Notes under the pieces: generated by a model
The model's database searches: none
What the model saw: only the letters and a program-made list of their open reading frames with translations
What the model was told of the DNA's origin: nothing
Origin: Vigna angularis
Lineage: Eukaryota > Streptophyta > Magnoliopsida > Fabales > Fabaceae
NCBI RefSeq assembly: GCF_016808095.1
Contig: NC_068970.1
Location: 17,218,501 to 17,282,500 of the forward strand
Length of the DNA stretch: 64,000 nucleotides
Reading direction: 5' to 3'
Position numbers and translations under genes: made by a program
In this document: piece after piece, positions 1 to 12,888 of the stretch
Layout of the letters: the number at the start of each line of letters is the position of its first letter
Numbering within the stretch: the stretch's first letter is position 1

Positions 1-966
1 GAAAATATTAACTATTTACTCAATGAAACTTTTAAACATGTGTCATAAGAAATCAACCTAAAATATTTTCTTGTTTTTAATAAAACATTTTAATATTAGA
101 TTTTAGAATTTAATTTAATAATTGGAACAATCACAATTATGTAATATGAATCATGCTTTATACTGAATGGATTCTTTAATTAATTAAAAGTCAACCTAAT
201 TGATTCATAGTTATAAATTATTAATGAAGTTAATTTTAGAATTACTTGGTTGAATATAAAAAAAAGAAGGATAATTGTTTTTCCAAAAATAACACAAAGA
301 AAATAATATATTTGATTTCTAAAATCTTTGCTCGTTAATTCTTTCTTTCAAAACTTTTTAAGTCTTTATATCGTAAATTTTTCTCACATTTGTCTTGGCC
401 ATATTACAACCTTTGAAAAGTTCTAATGATCTTTGAATGCATGTTTTTCAAAAGTATGTGAATATTAGAATCTTGCTAAGTTATGGTAGTGTTTACTTAG
501 ATGAGTATTTTGAGCTAAAACACAAGTCTAAACACTTGAGAGAGCACTGATGAGAGAATATACATTTTAACTTGAATGATCTCTTTTTATTCTTGATTTC
601 TTGGTAAATCCAAAAGAATAACTCATGTGCTTAAATAGAGTTTTCTCATTCGCATGATTCATGGTAACTTGATTTAAAAAGTTGATTTGTTTCTAATAAG
701 TTATTCTCCTTTGGTTTAATGTTGATATGAATATTAACCCAGAATAAAGTTTTGAAATTACAAAGTTTTGCCTAGAAGTACAAAAGGATAAGTGTAAGGG
801 TGCGGTGAATGTATATTTATCCCCTCAGTCTTTAGTCTTGGATTCTTAATTAGTTTTTGCAGTTTAAAAGAATATTTTAGTTATAATTTGTTATAATTAG
901 GTTTATTGAGCATAAGATATAAATGATCTTTAGAAATTTTGAGGTGTATTAATGCAATTGTAGCTA
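1..966. other. AT-rich intergenic DNA, no gene seen
   Basis: No open frame with recognisable protein content, splice pattern or RNA gene was seen. The stretch is strongly A+T rich. Confidence 0.5.
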
Positions 967-1214
967 AGTTGAGCTCGTGGAGGTGTGAAAATAAATTGGT
1001 TAAATTTTCAAGAAACCTTAAAGATAAAACCAAGAATAACAAATAATTAAAACCACAAGAAGTCAAATGCTAATGGTCATCGGCAAGTGTAGTTGAGCTC
1101 GTGGAGGTGTGAAAATAAATTGGTTAAATTTTCAAGAAACCTTAAAGATAAAACCAAGAATAACAAATAATTAAAACCACAAGAAGTCAAATGCTAATGG
1201 TCATCGGCAAGTGT
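967..1214. repeat. 124-bp perfect tandem duplication
   Basis: Two head-to-tail copies, 967-1090 and 1091-1214, look identical by eye. Each begins AGTTGAGCTCGTGGAGG and ends GGCAAGTGT. Perfect identity in otherwise decayed AT-rich DNA implies a recent duplication, or possibly an assembly artefact. No coding content was recognised in the unit. Confidence 0.9.
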
Positions 1215-1792
1215 ATCGAATCTTTTAAATAATATAAAAAGATAAGACCAAATATCGTTTCCCAAGATACTCATGTAACACTATATAATTGTACGATTAA
1301 CAACTCATCTAGACTAAAGAATATAAGATTATGTGTAAAAAAAATAAAATAGCAAAGAAATAAAAGGTGAACTTTGATAGTTGGAGACACTTAGAAGAAG
1401 GGAAATGTCAGAAATGGTATAAAATGACATTGTTAGTGATAGATTTCACTAACTTCGTTCTTGTGCACACATAAATAATCTTCTCTCCAACAAAACACTA
1501 AAGTCAGCCCATAAAAACACTCAAACCCTCATCCCTAAGGTGAAAGAGCCTAGGTTTCCTTAGTAAGCATCAATCCCTTGATTACTCAATAAACAAACCT
1601 GCAATAAGACTTAAGGTTTAAGACAACTAATGATTCATGTTTTATCTCGAAATAAAGGGTCTACTAGGTTTCTTATTCCAAGCCTAGGGTTCAACAAATA
1701 CTTCCCAATACATAATAACCCACAAATTAAGCCATGAACGTCTTCATTACATGCAAGCATTAAGAACAGAAACAAGAAACTAACATTTAATG

Positions 1793-1794
<2 letters not shown>

Positions 1795-1857
<63 letters not shown>
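1795..1857. repeat. (AT)n microsatellite
   Basis: An uninterrupted run of about 31 AT dinucleotides. An open frame read through it yields a Tyr-Ile run that is not a real protein. Confidence 0.95.
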
Positions 1858-1858
<1 letters not shown>

Positions 1859-2194
1859 CTTTTTTTATTTTATTTCTTTTATAATTATAAAACAAAAATG
1901 TGATAAATAAATTGAAACCATAATAAAAAGTTTAAATAACTAAAAATTATTAAAATAAAGAAAACCCGAGTGTTTCAAACAATTTAAAAAAAAATTGCAT
2001 CAATTTATAATGAATACGAGAAATTGAAAGAAACGGCAAAAATGAATGAAAATATCAAGTTCTAAAATGTTGAATTAAATTGAAAACAAGAATCATAAAT
2101 AGATGAAGATGTTTAGAAGTATTTGAATGACAACTTAAAAACATGACGAAATAAATATAAACTTAAATTAGGTTGAAAATTTATTTAGACTTTA

Positions 2195-2480
2195 AGCCTA
2201 ACACACCCCCTCACACCAAGATATATACATATCGCACGTAGGATTAGACATTTTTAATAGGTGGTCCGATAGCAGCCTGATAGCGGGTGAAACAATATGC
2301 CTAGCGAACAACAAATATCGCTACGATATGCTCTATCCATGACTCTAATACCATGTTAGAAGTGAACTTTAGAGTGAGGTTTGCACCCATAAAACCGACT
2401 TGTAGGATGAGGTTTGCACCCACTTATAAACTATGAATTGGCCTTATCTCTAGTGGATGCGGGACTTCCAACACCAAAAA
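2195..2480. repeat. Dispersed legume-type repeat, degenerate copy
   Basis: The stretch contains phrases seen again at 10.5-11.4 kb: a GTGAACTTTA block, a GAGGTTTGCACCCACTTATA block, a block ending GGGACTTCCAACACC, and a GATAGCGGGTGAAACAATA-like block. From memory this is a very common dispersed repeat in bean and soybean genomes; its transposon class is not clear from this copy. Similarity among the copies in this window is seen directly; the legume attribution is recall. Confidence 0.6.
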
Positions 2481-5212
2481 TTGAGTATAATATTAAATAA
2501 ATAAATTAGATGATTCTAGAATGATTGCAATGTATAAAAGGTGGTGGTGAATACCGTGGGTATAAAAATGATACGTGATTAAGTATGAGAAACTATGATT
2601 GAATGGTTGGCCACCCACGTCTCGGGTTGCACACTATTAGACTTTGATTTTCTTCAATTTTCTCATATTAAATAATTTTTTATTATATTTCTCTTAAAAG
2701 AAAAACAAATGCAACGTGGATGGTTGATTGTATACCATGATTTTAAAATTATGAAAAAATACAACAAATCTAGTAAAATTGAATTATGCTATGTTTTTAT
2801 TAAAAGATTCTAAATGCACGATTTATAAAGATGATAATTAGCATAGAAAATACTCTTAGATCAAAAAATAAATAATAAAATGACATACAAACTCAATCAA
2901 GTTTAGACTCACGTCAAACAATATCTAACCAAACTAAAATTAGGTTGATTTGACCTAGTCTAACAAGTTGGTTTGAATCCTAATTTTGTCATTAAGTTAC
3001 AAATTACGAAAATTAAATAATTTATAATTAATGTAAAATATTTGAAAATCACTTTACAATTTAAAATATTTTAAAAACTCATACTGTTATAAAAATTATT
3101 TAGAAATTAATTAAAATTTTGTTATGGACCAAATTTAATCCTAAGTCACTTTAAAGAAGGGAACGGAACTTCGAGGGCACATTTTTTTATTCCAATCATT
3201 TGGTGGATCAATGAAAAGAAAAACTTATTAGAAGTGGATTGAAGTGGGCCATAAACAAATTGATACCACCAATAAACATTATATTTATTAGCTCACCCAT
3301 TTATATATTGTTGCGTGTTAATGTTATGGTTGTACTTAGAGTGGCATTGGAAGTGAGAAGGCTTCCAAAAATTGATGATGTAAGAGTTTTCATTTTTTGT
3401 TTTTGTTTTGAAGGAGTTTTTGTAAAAATTATGTACGGAGAAATGTTATAATTTACAATGCATAGTTAGGTTATCCCACTGATATGATAGTTTTGATTTT
3501 TGCATAATTATTATAATTTAGAAACATGTTATTTCAACTTAATGATTATAACGACTTATTTTGAGTATATAAAAGTGTTAGGGATTATAAATTGAGGATT
3601 TGAAATAAAACAAAGTTTCTCTTAAAGAAGACGTTTAGTATAAAAAAAACTACTAAATGATATAACAAAATAGTTTTACATTATTATCATACCACAACTA
3701 TCATATAACATAAAATAGTGTATAGGTATAATTAATGATTAAAATTGCTAATTACCAAATGCTTTGAAGTATCTTAAGAAATAAACCGTGTACCCTTTGA
3801 AAATTGTAAATAGACACGAGGAGATTAATTTGTTATTCTCACCGTAGAGCTTGAAGCTCTTTTCAAGGAACACTCACTAACCGAGATGAGAAAGAATGAA
3901 AAATCCTCCAATAGTAGCATAGAGAGTCAATTAAGAAAATATAGAATCTAAAAGTAGCAGTTTCAAAAAATGATCCAGTATTGCATGTGTCGGTTCATTT
4001 TTGTGAAATTATAACTTTAGTGTATGTGCGTGCTGCCACTTGTGTGGTTAGTTTCGATCATGGAAAATTTAAAATAAATCCCCAAACATTATAGTTATAA
4101 GATAGAGTAGCTAATCACGTTATTACAATTAAAAGTCAAGAAAGTTTATTTAAAGAATATTTGTGTATATAGGTTGAATAATCTGAATCCCTCGCCCTTG
4201 GGGGTAAAAGGGTATTTGAATGTCTAGAATGGCCAATCGTAGTTTAGATGCATCGCTTAAATAACTGAGTGGGATAAGAAGAACTTAAAAACATAAGTTG
4301 GTGCATGCGAATCTTTTTGATGTCCAGAGGTGCACGGGGTTTGGTATGAAATCATAAATTCAATTATTGAAATCGTTTTCGTGCCAAAGAATCCCCTTTG
4401 AAACCAAGAGCTTCAACGTAACAACTAAACTACTTCGTCATAGTTAAATGAATTGGAAATCCTCATTTCTTCTTTCAGTTTTTTATAACTTTACATAATA
4501 AATTACTTCATTATAATTAATATTTATTTTTTTAAATCTTAATGGTGAATATTGAATATTTGCCTCTTTCAAATAATACAATATAAAAAGATTAACTATT
4601 TTTTTATTTTTAATCTTTATTTATTTTTAAATGATTACTATTTTATTTTGTGTGCCAACTTTTGGGTATTTTTCTCTGTCTGTATTCCTATTTTATTTAT
4701 GAAAATCATATAAGATAATTAGAACAAAAACTTAGATGTGTGGCTCTTCTTCTATTTAATGTGAATGTATATTTCTCCTGCTCAACTACTTCTATACCCT
4801 CTTTATTTCAATCCCATGTATGCAACAACCATGTCTATTTTACGTGATGAAAGCACTCTGGAAGTTAAAAAATAGAGTATAACCCAATAAATCTCACTAA
4901 CGTTGGTAATTTAAGAGGGTCAATCATATCATTTAATAAGTATTATTTCTAACATCAACGTATGATTTTTATTTTATATAAAAATACGAAATAATAAACA
5001 TTTAAAACTCAACTACAAAATCTATTTCTATTTATTAATGATATTTAATCCTAAATTGTAAATTTTAATCCTCTAATTTTTAAGAATATATTAAATTTTA
5101 ATACTTTTAGTCCCAACATCTCTAAAAGTAGGCAATTTTAGTGCTTCGTTAAATTTTGAATTTGATAATGCCAATGTTTGTACTTAAAACTACTCTGTAC
5201 AATAAAGATTAA
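2481..5212. other. Intergenic DNA, no gene seen
   Basis: The longest open frame (3239-3451, 70 codons) shows no family resemblance and no splice context. I see only AT-rich sequence without an RNA gene or recognisable transposon end. Confidence 0.5.
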
Positions 5213-5896
5213 CGCTGTGTTCGCATGAATAGATTTTACTGTTCATGCGGATTTGCGAGCGATGAATACGTTACGCTGTGCTGTTCGTTTGAGTGGATAA
5301 GGAGGGATCAGCGACGATGGATTTGCGAGATGGAGTCGATTTTCGTCACTCGCATAAACGAAGAGATTTGCGCGGATTGAATCGGAAAATTCATGCGTGC
5401 CCTTGTAACCGGTTACGCAAACGTGTAACCGGTTACAGGACTAAGTTGATAGCACATGTGTTTATGTAACCGGTTACGCAAACGTGTAACCGGTTACAAG
5501 GCTATTGTATTAGGGTTTTTTATAATTTTTATAATTTTTATAACTTTTATAACTTTTATAATTTTTAAACATTAATTTTATAAATTATTTAGATTTTTTA
5601 TAATTATTTATAATTTTATATTTAATTTATAATTTTTATAAATTAATTAAAAAATAACATTTTATATTACTTTTATAACTAGGGACATTTTGGTAATCTT
5701 TAATTTCTACTAATTAAACTAATTTTTAAAATCTATCACATCAATCAAATCCTACAGTAATTCTCACAAACTTTACTTCCAAATCCACTCTCAGTTACCC
5801 ACAAATCCACTCAAAAAAACAACAACAAAATTACCCTCAAATCCACTCAAATCCATTCAAATCATCTCCCCCAAATCACTCCAAACGAACACAGCC
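5213..5896. mobile_element. Non-autonomous PIF/Harbinger-like element
   Basis: The left end reads CGCTGTGTTCG and the right end is the inverted CGAACACAGCC, so ten of eleven terminal bases pair. The element is flanked on both sides by TAA (5210-5212 and 5897-5899), the 3-bp target type used by PIF/Harbinger and Tourist elements. It is 684 bp long and has no transposase frame, so it would need an enzyme from elsewhere. The interior holds four copies of a 12-bp palindrome. A short imperfect terminal repeat of another superfamily is possible. Confidence 0.5.
5405..5497. repeat. Four copies of palindrome GTAACCGGTTAC
   Basis: Perfect 12-bp palindromes lie at 5405-5416, 5425-5436, 5466-5477 and 5486-5497. 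Start-to-start spacings are 20, 41 and 20 bp, so a pair separated by GCAAACGT is itself duplicated 61 bp on. They lie inside the Harbinger-like element, away from its ends. Paired palindromes could be protein binding sites, but no binder can be named from sequence. Confidence 0.9.
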
Positions 5897-5899
5897 TAA

Positions 5900-6797
5900 A
5901 GCAGACTTATGTTTATACCCGATCATTCTTCTTTTAGTTTTATCTAAAATTATTAACAAAATTAGAATAATACGAATCTTTTTGAATTTACCTACACAAT
6001 AATAAACCATTAATTTTGAAATATTTCTACTTCTATTATTGTGATATTTTTGTGTTATTATAATATTTAGCGTTAATGTTGTATGATTTAAAAATAATGC
6101 CTTACAAAAATATACACAGTATAGATTATTCATGAATTATATTTGAAGTTAGATAAGTTAAATTAATAAATTTAAAGATAAGTATTAACACAATATTTAT
6201 ATATGTAACGTTTTCTATCATACATTGGTCTTAAAATATAATATTTATGTACATAAAGAGATATGGAATTTATAGAAATTAATTTAATTTAATTAATATA
6301 CTTTTATATAGACTAAATAAAAAAAAGTCACACACTTAATATACTTATATTTTAATAATTAAATTTAATAGATATATTATATTATTAAGTGTAATATTTA
6401 ATGCTATGAAAATAAAGTACTGATAAAAAATTAGACTTAAAAACATTAAGTGTTAAATCAATATCTAAGTAATAAATACATTAACGTGAGCAAATTAATT
6501 AATATAATTAAGAAATTTAAATTTGATTGCATCTGTTTACCGAAAACATTGGTTGCATATAATAAATATTTGTAAAGTTGACGATTCGATAAACGGTTAA
6601 CGTTAATTCATAGTTGAAAGTGATTCTTTAATTAGTAGGAAAAAATAATTTGAATGTTAGAATATGAAAAGTTGAATAAAGTTTGGACGTAACGGTGCGT
6701 TGTTGCAGAGTGGGGACGTTGGAGGTGCTTCGTGGCCAGAATGGCACCCGGGAAAGGTGCATAAACGAAACAAGTTTAAAATTTGAAGGTAAAAAAA
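5900..6797. other. Intergenic DNA upstream of alpha-tubulin
   Basis: AT-rich sequence with no convincing frame. The open frames on the - strand near 6628-6893 overlap the tubulin promoter and resemble nothing. An AACGG core followed by TTA lies at 6592-6598, a possible MYB site. Confidence 0.5.
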
Positions 6798-6868
6798 GGG
6801 CCCCACCGTTGGCAAAATAAACCAATAATTAACCGCAATTAAACACTTACCCTCCGCTTCCATAAATA
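6798..6868 (+). promoter_or_regulatory. Alpha-tubulin core promoter
   Basis: A TATA-like ATAAATA lies at 6862-6868, about 150 bp before the start codon, which suggests transcription starting near 6895 and a roughly 120-nt leader. Upstream, 6798-6806 reads GTGGGGCCC on the - strand, a match to the class I TCP consensus GTGGGNCC. It directly abuts CCGTTGG at 6806-6812, whose complement CCAACGG is the core of the M-phase MYB3R element. Both are known promoter motifs of growth and cell-cycle genes; their use here is inference. Confidence 0.55.
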
Positions 6869-6966
6869 CACCGAAACCAAGCGCACACGCCACAGCACTT
6901 CTCTCATTGCAACCTAAATCTCAATCAGAGAAGCAGAGAGGCGTCTTAATAAACGCTCATCTCTGA

Positions 6967-9316
<2,350 letters not shown>

Positions 9317-9560
9317 TCAGGAGAAATTTGCACTATTATGTTATATTTTTCTACTTACAAAACTGTAATGTTACTTTGGTCGTGTTGTTTTTCTTCCCGT
9401 GCTCAGTGTATGGTTGTTCTTTTGAGGGAACTCCCCCTCTTCCGGTACTAAGGGATATTGGTCCAGCCTATTTTTTGGCTTAAGAAAAATACTTGGTTTA
9501 CAGTTAAAAGTAAGGCTTTTAAAAAATATTTTAAAAGGTTTTTGTCTGCTTTTGCTTTAT
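9317..9560 (+). other. Alpha-tubulin 3' untranslated region (approximate)
   Basis: T-rich sequence follows the TGA stop and contains several AATAAA-like words (for example TATAAAATC near 9561). It fits a plant 3' UTR of a few hundred bases. The exact cleavage site cannot be fixed from sequence. Confidence 0.4.
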
Positions 9561-10539
9561 TATAAAATCTGTTCAAATTTAATTTTATTCAAAGACAATT
9601 ACTTTAACGACAAGAAATGCATTGATGATATTTTATTTTATTTTTAATGATATTTTCTCAGAAATAAAGACAGCAGAACTAAGAGGACTTATCACAATAT
9701 TTCGGAACATGAAATTGATTGTATTCTAAATTTATACATTACTGTAATATGGTTGCGATAAATATTATTGTTAGAACATCACAATTCTGATGTGCCTTCT
9801 ACTTCAATACATCAGATACTGCACCACCTAATCAAATTCTTCGCATTCAAATATGAACAGTTCTAGGTTGGTGGTTTTTCACGGCGAGTTCAATAAAGAG
9901 TTGATAAAAATCCTGTATTAATATTAACATATTATAGGTTGTAAAATAAAAAATGGAAACACAACAATTCTTTTTGCAAATTATAAAAGATTGTAGTAAA
10001 AGACGAGTTTTAACTACTCAATTTTTATGAGATTAAATGTGTAGGAAAAATTAATAAAAAATAGAATGAATCTAAAAGCATTTAAAAGGTTAAGTGTTTG
10101 AAACTCATTCTTGACCGGCTCCAGGTATCGTTGAAAAAACACCAATTCAATCTAAAATCATCCAAACAAGATCTTTAAACATATTCTCAATATTATACGG
10201 TATTAAGAAATTATTATTAATATATTAAAATTAGATCATATCATAATTAAGATGCCTGTAAAATTATACATATTTACCAAAAAATCATTATGTAACTCAA
10301 GGCGGTAAAAAGAAGAAGCTAAATTTATCATAGCCAATTTAATTTTCAAGTAAAATAAATGTAAGGTTATATATGGTTTTTACTTTTAAATTATTGATTT
10401 TAAAATTGTATTTCATATTTGATTCAAAGTAGATATCAATTTTATTTTAATACTTTATAAAGGAATAATATAAAATGTCATCGATCACAGCTAGTTGCGT
10501 TAGAGTCTTTCTTCTTTCAATACTTTCTTTCTTTCAAGT
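9561..10539. other. Intergenic DNA, no gene seen
   Basis: AT-rich sequence without a convincing frame, RNA gene or transposon end. Confidence 0.5.
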
Positions 10540-11400
10540 GGTGAACTTTAAACTTAACCTCACAAAATTGGTTTATATTAAGATTTACACTCATTTATAT
10601 ATAGTAAATTAGTCTTATATTTTGTCGATGTGGAATTTCCTACATACTATGCAAGCATATATAGTTAGTGTAGGAGTAGACATTAATGGATGATCTTATA
10701 GCAACCCGATAACAAATTGAATAATACCCAATAAACAATAAACTTTGCAAAGATAAATTCTAACTCATCACTCTATACCATATTAAGAAGTATACTTTAA
10801 GTCTAACTTAACCTCACAAAATTGGTTTGTAAGGTGGAATTTGCATCCACTTATACAATAAATTGGTATTCTCTCTAGTCGTTATGAGACTTCTAACCTT
10901 CTTCACTATAATTGGGGTTTTTAGGTACTGTATTCAAGGGTGAGTTTTTAATAAGTGAACTTTAAGCCTAACTCGACTTTTTAAAATTGATTTATACTCT
11001 AATGTTTTATCCACTTATATATTATAAGTTTGTCTTATCTCTAGTTAATGTGAAATTTTCAACACATACCTCACGTTGATGTATATACATTTTTACATGA
11101 GACTAAACATTAATGATGGTCTAATAGTGGTCTGTTAATGGTGACACAATAGGCTCAACAAATAACAAAATTTTCAACAACATGTATCATGATAAGCTAA
11201 ACAAACAACAAATCTTCCACTAGTGAGTGACATGATAGACCTAACAAAACAACAATTCTTACTAAGACAAGTTTTGGATGACTCTTATGTCATCTTAAAA
11301 AATGAACTTTAAGTCTAATTTAACCTTATAAAATCAATTTGTAAGGTAAGGTTTGTACTCACTTATACACTGAAATTGTCTTATGAATCTTCAATAAGAT
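10540..11400. repeat. Degenerate legume-type dispersed repeats in series
   Basis: At least three decayed starts of the same unit are visible: GTGAACTTTAAACTTAACC near 10540, GTATACTTTAAGTCTAAC near 10790 and GTGAACTTTAAGCCTAAC near 10956. A further partial start (ATGAACTTTAAGTC) is near 11300. Each is followed by a CCACTTATA-type block. They match the block at 2195-2480. The copies are much mutated and arranged roughly head to tail, so the cluster is old. Confidence 0.6.
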
Positions 11401-12790
11401 TAAATGTGGTAAGTGTAAGTCATGCAGGATAGTGTGAGGGGAAATAAATTTTTTACCAAGATAATTTAGAGGAAATAAAATTTTTACCAAAATAACTTAG
11501 ATTTAGATAGTATGTAAAAACCTAATTTTTACACTAAATTGCTGAAATTATTTCTCTTAGTATAAACCTCCAATTGTAAATATGACTGGTCATATTAGAG
11601 AACTATATTTCAATAATATTTTTTAAAGTTCTTTTTCATAATTTATAATTGTACTTAGACAACATATTTAAATAAAAGAACTAAATATATTTAAATAAAA
11701 GAGATGATGTTATAATTATATATAAGATATAATACTTTTTTAATATTATATGTAAAATGAAAATATTATACATAAAATGTTACACTTTTACTCTTTTAAG
11801 TTATATCCATAATAAAGATACTAATCATAATAATAATTAATTAATAATTATTTTTATTTTATTAAAATATAATATTTAATTAAAATTATTTTCAAACAAT
11901 CACATATTAATTTTATTAAATTTTTTTATAGTAATTAAAATTTTTAAATTCAAAAAGTAATTATTTGCATTTTATTTTCATTAATTTCAACTAAATACAT
12001 TTTATTTTTTATTCATTTAAAGTACAAAATTATAATATTATATTTCAATACATTAAAATATTTTTTTATCTATTAAATTCATCAAATTATTCATAAATTT
12101 GTGTAAATTTTACTTATATATATCTCTTTCACCTCAAAATCTCTTAAAAGGAATTATTTCACATTATTTTATATTTTTCATTAAATTCATTTATTCACTC
12201 TTACTCAAATTATCTGATGAAAATAAGGAGTGAAGTGTAAAAAGATAAGTTTTTAAATCTAAAAAAAATATATATTTAAGTTTCAAAAATACTTTTTAAT
12301 AATTATAAAAAATGTTCTTAATACGAAAGTAGTATTTTTCTTAAAACAAAAATTTATATCATAAAAAGAAAAGATAATTTAATCTCAAACAATTCAATTA
12401 AACCTATTTCTTCTTTGATTTTTACATCTCAAAAATTATTTTTGCCACGAGATTGTGTCCATACATGTTATAGAAAACTTTGAATAATGATCACAAATAT
12501 CACTAAAGAAATTAAGATATATGAAATATGTACACAAAAATATGATAACTTTAGAATTTTGAAAGTTAAATATAAGAAATTATTTACAAAAACTAAACTA
12601 AAGTTTACTCATAATTTTATGAAAGAAAAATATAATTGTTCTAAATTTTGGAAAGGTAAAAAAATAAATAAAAAAAATTACTAGGCTGAAAAGAAATCCG
12701 TTCATTTTTAATACTAAAATCACAATTGATTCTACAGAAAAATGAAAGATATTAAACAGAAAATGAAGGAATTTGTGCCAGGTGTATTCG
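11401..12790. other. Very AT-rich intergenic DNA
   Basis: Long A/T runs with only short lysine-rich or phenylalanine-rich open frames (for example 12487-12684), which are composition artefacts. The stretch probably includes the distal promoter of the COX6A gene. Confidence 0.5.
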
Positions 12791-12795
12791 AGCAA

Positions 12796-12802
12796 TATAT
12801 AA
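12796..12802 (+). promoter_or_regulatory. COX6A TATA box
   Basis: TATATAA lies 87 bp upstream of the COX6A start codon, a normal plant core-promoter distance allowing a leader of roughly 55-60 nt. Confidence 0.5.
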
Positions 12803-12888
12803 GCAGTTTTCATGTTTAATCTGCTACTATTGTTTGTGTTACCCCTTCAAAGCTAAAACAGAAAAAAGAAAGAGTCAAACGGCGAGCA

